The notes under the pieces were generated by a model, which was not told the DNA's origin, ran no database searches, and saw nothing but the letters and a program-made list of their open reading frames with translations. This document shows positions 1 to 8,657 of a stretch of 64,000 bases of DNA, in pieces (within the stretch, counting starts at the first letter, position 1; every line of letters starts with the position of its first letter). Source of the stretch: Paludisphaera mucosa (GTDB lineage Bacteria > Planctomycetota > Planctomycetia > Isosphaerales > Isosphaeraceae); the NCBI RefSeq assembly GCF_029589435.1, contig NZ_JARRAG010000002.1, forward strand, positions 4,402,001-4,466,000, given 5' to 3'. Made by a program: the position numbers and the translations under genes.

Positions 1-1
1 C

Positions 2-793
2 GGCCTCGCGACGTCCCCGCGAGCGGAGGACGGGCCGCAGCAGTTCCTCGAAAACGGCGTCACCGCCCACCGGGGGAATTCGAGCGAGCACCCCGAGAAC
101 ACCATGCCCGCGCTCGCCAGCGGCCTGGAATCGGGGGCCGACTGGGTCGAGCTGGACATCTTCCGCACGAAGGACGGCCAGCTCGTCGTCACCCACGACG
201 AGACCACGGGCCGGGTCGGGGACCGCGACCTCGTGGTCGTCGAGTCGACCTATGATCAATTGAAGACGGTCGACGTGGCGACCGAGTTCCGCCGCCGCGA
301 GGGGCTGACGCTCGCCCAGCTCCCGCCGTTGGCGACGCCCCGGCTCGAAGACGTGCTGCGGCTGGCCATGGCCCAGCGCCGGGCGCGGGTCTCGATCCAG
401 CCCAAGATGGACTGCGTCCGCGAGGCCGTCGCGCTCGTGAAGGCCCTCGGCGCCGAGGCGTGGGTCGGCTTCAATGACGGCGACCTGGGCTACATGTCGG
501 AGGTGAAGCGGCTCGCGCCGGGGATCCCCGTCTTCTGGGACCGCCCGGCCGGCTGGGACGTCGACGCCGACCTCCGCATCGCCCGCGAGCGGGGCTTCGA
601 GGCGCTCGTCGTGAACCACGCCGGGCTCACGACCGGGAAGGTCGCCAGGATCCACGCCGCCGGCCTCTCCGCCGGGGCCTGGACCGTCCAGGAGGCCGAC
701 CTCATGCGCAAGCTGCTGGGCATGGGCGTCGACCGCATCTACACCGGCCGGCCCCGCCTGCTGCTGGACGTCAAGAAATCCCTGTCCCCTTGA
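2..793 (+). CDS. Glycerophosphodiester phosphodiesterase (5' end cut by window edge)
   Basis: GDPD-family TIM-barrel phosphodiesterase, which hydrolyses deacylated phospholipids to glycerol 3-phosphate and an alcohol. The frame is already open at base 2 and 263 residues are visible. The catalytic opening VTAHRGNSSEHPENT lies at residues 20-34, before the first in-frame ATG (104), so that ATG cannot be the true start and the gene begins outside the window. Next come VELDIFRTKDG and VVTHDE (metal-binding acidic residues and second His). Near the end, WTVQEAD and GVDRIYTGRP are typical GDPD C-terminal motifs. The sulfatase starts 7 bases after the stop on the same strand, so the two are probably cotranscribed. 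Whether it is secreted cannot be seen. Confidence 0.88.
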   Translation, partial: GLATSPRAEDGPQQFLENGVTAHRGNSSEHPENTMPALASGLESGADWVELDIFRTKDGQLVVTHDETTGRVGDRDLVVVESTYDQLKTVDVATEFRRREGLTLAQLPPLATPRLEDVLRLAMAQRRARVSIQPKMDCVREAVALVKALGAEAWVGFNDGDLGYMSEVKRLAPGIPVFWDRPAGWDVDADLRIARERGFEALVVNHAGLTTGKVARIHAAGLSAGAWTVQEADLMRKLLGMGVDRIYTGRPRLLLDVKKSLSP

Positions 794-800
794 GCGAACG

Positions 801-2312
801 ATGGAGCCCCGAAGCATGTCCCGATGGGCGTTGGCGCTGACGTCGCTGGTGGTCCTCCTCGCCTCTCCGGCCCCCGCCGCGCCGCCGAACGTGGTGGTGA
901 TCTATGCCGACGATCTGGGCTACGGCGACGTGAGCTGCTATGGCGCGAAGACCGGGCTGACGCCGAACGTCGACCGGCTCGCGAAGGAGGGGATCAAATT
1001 TACGGACGCTCACGCGTCGTCGGCGACCTGCACGCCGTCGCGGTATGCGATCCTGACCGGCGAGTATCCCTGGCGGCGGCAGGGGACGGGCGTCCTCCCC
1101 GGCGACGCGCGGCTCATCATCGAGCCCGGCCGGGCCACCCTGGCGAGCGTCTTGCGAGACGCCGGCTATCGCACGGCGGCGGTCGGCAAGTGGCATCTCG
1201 GGCTGGGGGACGACAAGCTCGACTGGAACGGGCCGATCAAGCCCGGGCCGCTGGAGGTCGGGTTCGACGAGTGCTTCATCATGGCCGCGACCGGCGACCG
1301 CGTCCCCTGCGTCTACGTGAAGGATCACGAGGTCGTGGGCCGCGACCCGGCCGACCCGATCGTCGTCCGGTACGACGCGCCGATCGCGGGCGAGCCCACC
1401 GGCAAGGCGAACCCCGAGCTGCTCCGGCTCCGTCCCAGCCACGGCCACGACATGGCCGTCGTCGACGGCGTCAGCCGGATCGGCCACATGAAGGGGGGCG
1501 CGAAGGCCAGGTGGCGCGACGAGACGATGGCCGAGACGTTCACGAGCGAGGCCGTGGGATTCATCGGGCGGAACAAGGAACGGCCGTTCTTCCTCTACTT
1601 CGCGACCCACGACGTCCACGTCCCCCGGCTGCCGCACCCCCGCTTCCTGGGCCGGTCCGGCATGGGCCCGCGCGGCGACGCGATCGTCGAGTTCGACTGG
1701 TCCGTCGGCGAGGTCCTCAAGGCGCTCGACGAGGCCGGGCTGGCCGCGAACACCCTGGTCGTCCTCACGAGCGACAACGGCCCGGTCGTCGACGACGGCT
1801 ATCGCGACGAGGCCGCGGAGAAACTCGGCGGCCACAAGCCGGCCGGGCCGTTCCGGGGCGGCAAGTACAGCAAGTTCGAGGCGGGGACGCGGGTCCCGTT
1901 CGTCGTCCGCTGGCCCGCCCGGGTGAAGCCCGGCGAGTCGGCCGCGCTCGTGGGCCAGGTCGACTTCCTCGCCACCTTCGCCGCGCTCGTCGGCCGCACC
2001 GCCCCGAGAGCGACCGCTCCCGACGCGCAGGACCAGCTTCGCGCCCTGCTGGGCGAGGACCCGAAGGGCCGCGAGGTCCTGATCGAGCACGCCGGCGGCC
2101 TGGCGGTGCGGCGGGGTAAATGGAAGTTCATCCCCGCGACCGACGGCCGCAAGACCAACCCCGCGACCAACACCGAGCTGGGCAACGACGACAAGCCCCA
2201 GCTCTACGACCTCGACGCCGACCCGGGCGAGACGCGCAACGTCGCCGACGACCACCCCGACGCGCTCGACCGGCTCCGCAAGGACCTGGCCGAGGCACGG
2301 AAAGGCCGTTGA
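801..2312 (+). CDS. Sulfatase (arylsulfatase family, formylglycine type), exported
   Basis: 503-residue alkaline-phosphatase-fold sulfatase that would release sulfate from sulfated organics, probably polysaccharides. A signal peptide (hydrophobic ALALTSLVVLLASPAPA) is followed at once by the metal site VVVIYADDLGYGD. The active-site motif CTPSR has Cys77, the residue converted to formylglycine, so an FGE or anSME maturase is needed elsewhere in the genome. GKWHLG, LTSDNG and the C-terminal LYDLDADPGETRNVADD are family landmarks, and the length is normal. It follows the GDPD gene by 7 bases. The second ATG (residue 6) is an alternative start. The exact substrate cannot be told from sequence. 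Confidence 0.93.
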   Translation: MEPRSMSRWALALTSLVVLLASPAPAAPPNVVVIYADDLGYGDVSCYGAKTGLTPNVDRLAKEGIKFTDAHASSATCTPSRYAILTGEYPWRRQGTGVLPGDARLIIEPGRATLASVLRDAGYRTAAVGKWHLGLGDDKLDWNGPIKPGPLEVGFDECFIMAATGDRVPCVYVKDHEVVGRDPADPIVVRYDAPIAGEPTGKANPELLRLRPSHGHDMAVVDGVSRIGHMKGGAKARWRDETMAETFTSEAVGFIGRNKERPFFLYFATHDVHVPRLPHPRFLGRSGMGPRGDAIVEFDWSVGEVLKALDEAGLAANTLVVLTSDNGPVVDDGYRDEAAEKLGGHKPAGPFRGGKYSKFEAGTRVPFVVRWPARVKPGESAALVGQVDFLATFAALVGRTAPRATAPDAQDQLRALLGEDPKGREVLIEHAGGLAVRRGKWKFIPATDGRKTNPATNTELGNDDKPQLYDLDADPGETRNVADDHPDALDRLRKDLAEARKGR

Positions 2313-2744
2313 GAGTCGACCGGCCGCGATCGCGCCCACCCGCCCCGGCGCCAGCGACGATCGCGGGGGCGGCGATCAACATCCAGCGCAGCCAGGGCTC
2401 CGACTCGACATCCGAACCATCCCCCCCGGGCCTCGTCGCGGGCTCGGGCGGGGTCGATGCGGCCGCGACCGCCTCCGGCCGCCAGCCCGTCCTCGTCGAC
2501 CTCCGGCTCCACGCCGGGCCCTGGTCGGGGCCGCGTCCGCCCACCTCCTCGCCGGATCGGTCGCCGGACGTCCCGCCCAGGTCCGGGACCTGATCGCGCG
2601 GCTCGACGCGCCCTGAATTTTCGATCATTTGTAACATGCAATCTTTCATTTGCGTACTCATTCGTCGAGAATGCGGAAAAATCGTCGAATGAATTCGATC
2701 ATTTGACATCGCCGTTCGATGCACCGAAGCGAGGGAGATGGCCG
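2313..2744. other. Intergenic region, possible decayed coding tail and promoter
   Basis: 432 bases without a convincing gene. A 9-bp perfect stem (2324-2332 with 2358-2366) right after the sulfatase stop may end its transcript, although no T-run follows. Bases 2521-2616 read as a plausible protein C-terminus (LVGAASAHLLAG ... QVRDLIARLDAP, then TGA), but the frame loses coding character upstream and has no start, so at most it is a remnant. 2617-2715 is clearly AT-richer than its surroundings and is the likely promoter region of the surface-protein gene. Confidence 0.5.
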
Positions 2745-5231
2745 ATGCGCGGGATCCGGGGAGGACGAGGGCCGAGGCGTTCGAGGCGATTCGCCTTCGG
2801 CGAGTTCGGCCTTGAGCGGCGTCAACTGCTGTCGTACGCGCCGACGGTCGCCGCCTATCAGGTGAACCAGGTGGCGGAGGGGGGCCAGTACGGCGCCCAG
2901 ACCACGACCGGGCCCGACGGCGTGACGACGATCGTCTGGACGGACTTCGGCCTGGACGGCGACGGCAACGGCGTCTACGCCCGGCGGATCGACGCCACGG
3001 GGCGCCCGCTCGGCTCGCAGTTCCGCGTCAATGCGAACACGGTCGGGAACCAGGGGGCCGCCACGGTCGGGTCGGACGCGCAGGGGAACGTCCTCGTGCT
3101 CTGGCAGGACGACCAGGGCGGCACCTCGTTCTTCGTCCAGCGTTTCGATCCGCAGGGCCGGAAGCTCGGCGAGAACACGCTGCTGCCGGGCACGGCGGGC
3201 ATCATCAATTACTTCAGCCTCCGGGTGCTGCCCGACGGCGGCTTCATCGTGCTGGGGAACGACGTCGGCGCGTGGGGAACGGCCGCCTACCGCCGCTATA
3301 CCGCGGCAGGCGAGTTGGCGGCCAGCTCCACCCTGCCCCTGGATCGCCCGGGATGGAGCTTCCAGACCTTTTCCGGCGAGCTCCCCTCGGCGATGGCGGG
3401 GAACAACCTGGTCGTGACGTGGTTGGAGATCCGGACCCAGAGCATACCCGACGTCGGCACCCGCTACGACGGCCGCGTCTGGGCGCGGCGGATCGACGCG
3501 AACGGCCAGGCGGTCGGCCCCGACGTGCTGGTCGTCTCGAAGGAGGCGGAGACGGACTATCAGGTGGCGCAAAACCTCAAGCCGGCCGTCACGGGGCTCG
3601 CCGACGGCGGGTTCCTGGCGGCCTGGTACGCCTACAGCCCCGGCGGATCCGCGTTCGTCGGCCGGCGGTTCGACGCGTCGGCGACGCCCCAGGACCGGCT
3701 GATCACGTTCTCGCCGACATCCTCGGCCAGCTACGGACACGGCGACACCGTCACCCTCAAGCAGTTGAGCGACGGCAACATCCTGGCGGCGGCCGTCCAG
3801 GAGACCGCGTTCGAGGCCGACACCAGCGATTTCCGGGTCTTCAACCCGGAGGGAGACCCCCTGACGCCGCGGATCTCTATGCCTTCGGTGACGGCTTATT
3901 ACCTCGGCAACGTCCGGATCGCCCCCACCGGAGGGTCGTCCTTCGTCATCGCGTGGGGGGACCAGGCCAACCCGCCGTACAACGGCGAGATCTACGCCCA
4001 GGCGTTCGCCGACGTCTCGACGATCGGCTTCACGACCTCCGCGATCCGGGTCGGCGAGTCGAGCGGCCTGGCGACGCTCACGGTGGCGCGCGACGGCTCG
4101 GCCGCGGCGGCCGCGAGCGTCCGCTACGCCACGCTCTCCGAGTCGGCCTCGGGCGGGCTCGACTACACGGCCTCCTCGGGCGTGGCGACGTTCGCCGCCG
4201 GGCAGTCCACCGCCAGCATCACCATCCCGATCCTGCGCGACCGCGAGGTCGAAGGCGACGAGACGTTCCTCGTCACGCTCAGCGACCCGATCGGCGTCGC
4301 GTTCGGCGACACGCTCGCGCTTCGCGTGACGATCGTCGACGACCCGGACGGGACCGGCGGGCCGACGCTCCCGAACGTCTACCTGGACCGCGGCGCGGAC
4401 GGCCTATGGGCCTGGATCCAGGGGGTCGGCTCGCAGCAGTTGAGCGCCTGGGATCCCGAAGGCCTGGCCGTCGCGGCCGACGGGACCCTGTACGTCGACT
4501 TCGGTCTCCGAGGCCTCTGGACCCGGACCGGCGCCGATCTCGTGCAGATCAACTCCGCCGACCCCGAGGGCCTGTCCGCGGCCCCCGACGGCTCGCTTTA
4601 CGTCGACTACGGGCCCTACGGCCTCTGGCGCCGCGACGCGGCCGGCCTCGCGCAGCTCAACGTCGCCAACCCCGAGGGCTTCGCCGCCTCGGCCGACGGC
4701 ACGTTGTACGTGGACTTCGGGCCTTACGGCCTCTGGCGGCGGGACGCGCAAGGCATCGTCCAGATCAACGCCGCCGATCCCGAGAACCTGGCCGTCGCCC
4801 CGAACGGGATCCTTTACGTCGACTTCGGCCCGTACGGATTCTGGCGGCGCGACGCCGCCGGGATCGCGCAGGTCAACCCGGCCAACCCCGAGGCCCTGGT
4901 CGCCGCGGCCGACGGGTCCGTCTTCGTCGACTTCGGCCCCTACGGCCTCTGGCGCTGGAGCAACGGATTCGTCCAGCTCAACGCCGCCGATCCCGAGGCC
5001 CTCGCCGCCGCGCCGGACGGCTCGCTGTACATCGACTTCGGCGCCTACGGGTTGTGGAGCTGGAAGGCCGGCGGCTTCAGCCAGATCAATCGAGCGAACC
5101 CCGACGGGTTCGACGTCGCCCGCGACGGATTCATCTACATCGACTTCGGCCCCTTCGGAGTCTGGCGCCGAGGCCCCTCCGGCCTGTTCGAGATGATCGA
5201 CCCCATCGATTCCCAGCGCCTCGAAGGCTGA
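2745..5231 (+). CDS. Large exported surface protein with Calx-beta domain and YVDFGPYGLW repeats
   Basis: 828 residues from the ATG at 2745, chosen for the purine-rich GAGGGAG 8 bases upstream and because planctomycete surface proteins begin this way. The basic N-terminus is followed by FGLERRQLLSY, an LEPR-XLL-like sorting motif. Residues ~35-425 form loose repeats of the type VYARRIDATGRPLGSQF, probably beta-propeller-like. Residues ~426-534 are a Calx-beta domain (GLDYTASSGVATF, EGDETFLVTLSDP). Residues ~544-828 hold about eight 35-36-residue repeats with core PDGSLYVDYGPYGLWRR. Likely a cell-surface or extracellular binding protein; the ligand is unknown. A strong hairpin follows the stop. 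Upstream in-frame starts are unlikely because that stretch is low-complexity Pro/Ser/Arg. Confidence 0.8.
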   Translation: MRGIRGGRGPRRSRRFAFGEFGLERRQLLSYAPTVAAYQVNQVAEGGQYGAQTTTGPDGVTTIVWTDFGLDGDGNGVYARRIDATGRPLGSQFRVNANTVGNQGAATVGSDAQGNVLVLWQDDQGGTSFFVQRFDPQGRKLGENTLLPGTAGIINYFSLRVLPDGGFIVLGNDVGAWGTAAYRRYTAAGELAASSTLPLDRPGWSFQTFSGELPSAMAGNNLVVTWLEIRTQSIPDVGTRYDGRVWARRIDANGQAVGPDVLVVSKEAETDYQVAQNLKPAVTGLADGGFLAAWYAYSPGGSAFVGRRFDASATPQDRLITFSPTSSASYGHGDTVTLKQLSDGNILAAAVQETAFEADTSDFRVFNPEGDPLTPRISMPSVTAYYLGNVRIAPTGGSSFVIAWGDQANPPYNGEIYAQAFADVSTIGFTTSAIRVGESSGLATLTVARDGSAAAAASVRYATLSESASGGLDYTASSGVATFAAGQSTASITIPILRDREVEGDETFLVTLSDPIGVAFGDTLALRVTIVDDPDGTGGPTLPNVYLDRGADGLWAWIQGVGSQQLSAWDPEGLAVAADGTLYVDFGLRGLWTRTGADLVQINSADPEGLSAAPDGSLYVDYGPYGLWRRDAAGLAQLNVANPEGFAASADGTLYVDFGPYGLWRRDAQGIVQINAADPENLAVAPNGILYVDFGPYGFWRRDAAGIAQVNPANPEALVAAADGSVFVDFGPYGLWRWSNGFVQLNAADPEALAAAPDGSLYIDFGAYGLWSWKAGGFSQINRANPDGFDVARDGFIYIDFGPFGVWRRGPSGLFEMIDPIDSQRLEG
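4375..5220 (+). repeat. About eight tandem ~36-codon protein repeats
   Basis: Each unit has the form GLWRRDAAG-(I/L)-xQ(I/L)N-x-A-(D/N)PE(G/A)-L-x2-A-x-DGSLYVDFGPY. Seven units are clear and an eighth is degenerate at the C-terminus (GVWRRGPSGLFEMI). The period is 105-108 bases. The repeats match at protein level more than base by base, which suggests old duplication under selection rather than recent slippage. The alternating DGxLYVDF strands look like beta-propeller blades. Confidence 0.8.
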
Positions 5232-5241
5232 CGGCGGAGGA

Positions 5242-5275
5242 GGGGCGTCTCCGCGATCATGTACGGGGACGCCCC
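5242..5275 (+). terminator. Hairpin after surface-protein gene
   Basis: A 12-bp stem with one G-T pair (5242-5253 with 5264-5275) and a 10-base loop, starting 11 bases after the stop. No T-run follows, so either it works without a U-tract or it only protects the mRNA end. Confidence 0.5.
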
Positions 5276-5775
5276 ATCCCTACGGCCCATCGAGAACCTC
5301 TCGATCCCGCCAAGGTCGTTGCGCGGCGCGAGGCCCATGAGCGATGAGGACCTCCGGCCGCGCGCCTTCGCGGGCGCGGCCGGGTCCCCCCGACGCCTTC
5401 ACCGACCCGACGCGCCTCGGCCGGCGTGGGCCGCGCGCGAGGCTACCGCCGAACAGGGACCAATCGCTGACAAGCAGCATCATCCTTGAATGTCTTCGCG
5501 GCTCTCGGCCCCGGGAGTCCAGGCCGGGGATGAGAGCATTGCGGCTATCGTCCGCTTGCGCAGGTGCAGGTCGGGCTGTGCGACTTGCGGGGGCCGTTCG
5601 TCGATATTCGCGCAAGAAGCTATATTGAATTCGCCACCATCCGCGGATAGCGTAGGAAATATCGTAAGTCCCAAGCCGAGGCATCCCTTCGGGTCGTCAT
5701 TCCAGGACATCGTCGGCCCGATCGGGCCGGATGACGATCCTGCTGCGCCTTGCGGATCTTACCGGAGGATTTTCT
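5276..5775. other. Intergenic region, nothing recognised
   Basis: About 500 bases with no ORF showing host-like coding character. 5610-5640 is AT-rich and could be a promoter for the following small gene. No repeat or RNA structure was recognised. Confidence 0.4.
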
Positions 5776-6174
5776 ATGAGTCGTAAGAGCAAGACGGCCG
5801 TGATCGAGCCCGATCCGATCGAGGAGATCGCGGCCGAGAGCGACGGCCTCTCCAACGCGCAGGCCGTCCGCAACGCGCTGTCCGAAGGCCACGAGAAGAT
5901 CGACGAGATCGACGATTTCGTCCGGACCCAGTACGGCAAGGAGATCCCCAGGCAGCAGATCTCCGCCTACAAGTCGCAGACCAAGCGCAAGGCCGGCGAG
6001 GCCCCCCGCCGGGGACGCCGCCCCAAGGGCGCGGTCGAAGGCTACCTCGCCCCCCCGGCCAGGCTCACGCCCACGGGCGAGGGCGACCTCATCGACGCGC
6101 TGCGGGCCCTCAAGCCGCTCGTCGCCAAGGTCGGCGTCGAGAACGTCAAGAAGCTCGCCGAACTGCTCTCCTGA
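5776..6174 (+). CDS. Small charged protein of unknown function
   Basis: 132 residues from the ATG at 5776, which has a CCGGAGGA ribosome-binding site 6 bases upstream. There is no signal peptide or membrane segment, so it is cytoplasmic. Residues ~30-70 (LSNAQAVRNALSEG, HEKIDEIDDFVR, IPRQQISAYKSQ) look like two helices plus a possible DNA-binding helix. A basic linker follows (KRKAGEAPRRGRRPKG), then a helical tail (LIDALRALKPLVAKVGVENVKKLAELL). The pattern suggests a small DNA-binding or nucleoid protein, but this is inference and no named family was recognised. It stands alone in its own transcription unit. Confidence 0.75.
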   Translation: MSRKSKTAVIEPDPIEEIAAESDGLSNAQAVRNALSEGHEKIDEIDDFVRTQYGKEIPRQQISAYKSQTKRKAGEAPRRGRRPKGAVEGYLAPPARLTPTGEGDLIDALRALKPLVAKVGVENVKKLAELLS

Positions 6175-6177
6175 GCC

Positions 6178-6561
6178 GCCGATCCGTCGCCCCCCTCCGG
6201 GCGGATTTCGCATCCGCCCATCTCCTCCATCTCGAATCCCGCCGCCTCAGGCCTCCCTCTCGCTCGCCGAAGAGGGTGGGACGAATCGCATCGTGCAATC
6301 GCACAACTCATGATTTTTCGACACGCTTCCGGCCTCTACGATGCGCGACGCAGAATCCGACAATATTGATTCGGCCACATTGATTCGGCCACTCATGAGT
6401 CGGAACGATTGGGGGATTTCAGGGGTTCGCGATCCGACCAATGGATTGCGTCGCGGGCCCGCAACGACCGAGCGGAGATAATGAACAAAAGGCCATATTG
6501 CGCAGGCCGCGTCGGGGAGTCGGCGAGGATCGTCGGGGGGCCGTCCGCCGGGGCGCAAAGG
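6178..6561. other. Intergenic region with a 14-bp tandem duplication
   Basis: No gene was seen between the two convergent neighbours. Bases 6365-6378 are repeated exactly at 6379-6392. 6290-6420 is AT-rich compared with the flanks. Confidence 0.5.
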
Positions 6562-6592
6562 GACGGCCGCCGGGCGGGGCGCGGCGGCCGTC
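6562..6592 (-). terminator. Hairpin downstream of alkaline phosphatase gene
   Basis: A perfect 10-bp stem (6562-6571 with 6583-6592) and an 11-base G/C loop, 25 bases past the stop of the leftward phosphatase gene. A short T-stretch follows within a few bases on the minus strand. Confidence 0.55.
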
Positions 6593-6617
6593 GATGACGC
6601 GTCGGGCGGCGGCCTGC

Positions 6618-8360
6618 TCACCTGGCGGGCGCGAGCAATCCTTCGGGGTGGTCGAGCACCAGGTAATGGCCGTGGTCGGACGAGACGACGAGGACGGAGT
6701 CTTCCCAGTTGCTCCGGGTCTCGACCCAGCGGATGATCCGCTTGATGGCGTCCTCGCCGCTGTAGACGGCTCCGACGGCGTTGTCCAGGTTGTTGGCGTG
6801 GAGCGCGAAGTCGACGTCGCCCGCCTCGACGAAGAGGATGAACCGCTGATCGGGCCGGGCCACGACGGCGAGCGCGGCGTCGGTCATCTGGGCGAGGGTC
6901 GGCTGGGCGTCGAGTTCCTCCTTGGAGTAGACCTCGGCGACCGGCTCCTTGCCGAGCTTCGCGGGGTTGGGAGGCGGGTCGTAGTTGCCGTCGGCGGTGC
7001 GGAAGGGGAGGTGGTCCAGCCCCTTGTCGCCGAAGAGGCCGAGGAGGCGCGAGCCGGTCCTGGTGGCCTCCTCGGCGGCGCGGGCGAGGGCCTCGCCGCC
7101 GTTGCTGCCCAGCTTCGTCTCGACGACGGTGTACTTTCCGCCGTTCTTGACGTCGATCGCGGCGCGGTCGGCGTCGGCGAGGAACAGGTGGCCGTCGACG
7201 GAGTTCTTGCCCTGCGCCTTGAAGTGCTTCTCCTCCATCATGATCCCGTAGCCGGTGCCCACGACGACGTCGAGCCCCGGGTGGAGCGGGACCTTGCGGG
7301 CCTCCTGGATGGCGCCCGGGATGCCGAGCATGGAGCGGGCGATGTCCTGGTAGTCGTCGCGATAGACGTTCTGGGCGTACATGCCGGCGGGCGACGCGTG
7401 CGGGAAGGGCACGCTGGTGACGACGCCGGTCTTCCAGCCCTTGGCCTGGAGGTCGTGGAAGAGGGTCGTCACGACGCGGCCGTCGTCGGTGACGTTGAGG
7501 CTGTTGTTGTACGACTTGACCCCGCTGACGATCTCCGCGGCGCTCTGGGAGGAGTCCGTGTACGAGTGCAGCAGCCGGCCGACGGCCTTCACCCCCTCCT
7601 TATCCTTGTCGTTCGCCGACTGGCCCTTGAAATAGCCGGGCGCCTGGGGTCCGAGCGGGCCGAGGGTCCAGGGGTTCGGGCCGGCGATCTGGGCGTCGTA
7701 GCCCCCCTTCATGCTGGTCTTGGGGATGGAGACGGTCTGCGCGTCGACGTCGAGGTCGCTGTCGTCGTGGGTCGGGCTGGTGACGACGTAGCCGTATTGC
7801 GGGTTCGAGCCCGCGCCGGCGTAGTCCTGGAAGATCAGGCCCGCGCCCTTGCCCTCGGTGTAGACCTTCTTGGACTTGGCGACGGCGGCGGCCTGGGTGG
7901 TCACCCAGTCCATGCCGTCGAACCAGACGATGAAGATATGCTTGCCCCCCCTGGCCGCGGCCGATTCGAGGACCTTGCGGATGTCGCTCTGGTCGGCGTA
8001 GTCGGCCTCGGGGTTGACGGTGTTCTCGGGGACGTAGCCGTAGATCGCGCGCAGCTTCTCGGCGTCGCGATAGCTGCTGGCCGGCCCCATGATGAGGCCG
8101 AGGTCGGCCTTGGCCCCCCAGGCGTAGACCGGGATCTGGCGGTTGGAGTGGCTGCCGTGGTTCGAGAAGACGTCGCCCGGCCCCTGCGAGCCGAAATGAT
8201 ACACGCGGTCGCGTTTCTCGCCGGCGTGGGTCGAATATTCCGTCTGCAGCTCCTTCAAGAGGTCTTCGGCCCGGGCCGTGCAGGCGGATCCCCAGGCGAG
8301 CAGCGCCGCCGCCAGCGAGGCGACGGTCGCGCGAACGGGTCGGGATGCGTGTCGGGTCAT
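6618..8360 (-). CDS. Alkaline phosphatase (PhoA superfamily), exported
   Basis: 580 residues from the ATG at 8360; longer upstream extensions are antisense to glgC and were rejected. Secreted phosphomonoesterase that frees phosphate. The signal peptide is VASLAAALLAWGSACTARA. The phosphoserine region is recognisable as YTDSSQSAAEIVSGVKSYN, parallel to the classical DSAAxATA...GVKTYN block. It is followed by TGVVTSVPFPHASPAG (usual form TTSxxxHATPA) and by metal-site motifs FVEAGDVDFALHANNLDNA and VVSSDHGHYLV. The changes DSS for DSA and EAGDVD for EGGRID mark it as a divergent subfamily. It is transcribed divergently from glgC across ~300 bases and ends with a hairpin. The OprO/P-like porin at 17-19 kb suggests a wider phosphate-uptake context. 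Confidence 0.87.
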   Translation of the reverse strand: MTRHASRPVRATVASLAAALLAWGSACTARAEDLLKELQTEYSTHAGEKRDRVYHFGSQGPGDVFSNHGSHSNRQIPVYAWGAKADLGLIMGPASSYRDAEKLRAIYGYVPENTVNPEADYADQSDIRKVLESAAARGGKHIFIVWFDGMDWVTTQAAAVAKSKKVYTEGKGAGLIFQDYAGAGSNPQYGYVVTSPTHDDSDLDVDAQTVSIPKTSMKGGYDAQIAGPNPWTLGPLGPQAPGYFKGQSANDKDKEGVKAVGRLLHSYTDSSQSAAEIVSGVKSYNNSLNVTDDGRVVTTLFHDLQAKGWKTGVVTSVPFPHASPAGMYAQNVYRDDYQDIARSMLGIPGAIQEARKVPLHPGLDVVVGTGYGIMMEEKHFKAQGKNSVDGHLFLADADRAAIDVKNGGKYTVVETKLGSNGGEALARAAEEATRTGSRLLGLFGDKGLDHLPFRTADGNYDPPPNPAKLGKEPVAEVYSKEELDAQPTLAQMTDAALAVVARPDQRFILFVEAGDVDFALHANNLDNAVGAVYSGEDAIKRIIRWVETRSNWEDSVLVVSSDHGHYLVLDHPEGLLAPAR

Positions 8361-8657
8361 CAAGCGTCGCGCCTTTCGAATCAACGAATTCCGGGGGGCC
8401 CGCGGCGGGCCGACGTCGCGTCGTCCGCACCCCAGGATACGAACGGCCCGCGAAGATTCCGGGTGGATCCCGCGAGCCTTGGGGGAGGGACGGCGGCCGC
8501 GGCTCGGACGATAGCTTAACGGATGACGCGCCGGTTCCGCAGCGCCGGGCGCGGCGGTAGGTTGGGGCGGCCTGCGGCGCGAGTTAAGATGGAGGACGCC
8601 GTACAAGGCGAAGGGCCGCGAACCGACGGACGGGACGGCGACGAACGGAGGGGGACG

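Noticed and set aside
771-2339. 522-codon open frame on the minus strand opposite the sulfatase
   Set aside because: It is the antisense of a well-supported sulfatase gene. The protein is Arg/Val/Gly-rich without motifs, as expected for shadows in very high-GC DNA.
6441-8519. 692-codon plus-strand open frame over the alkaline phosphatase
   Set aside because: Low-complexity Val/Gly/Asp/Arg composition; the opposite strand has conserved catalytic motifs.
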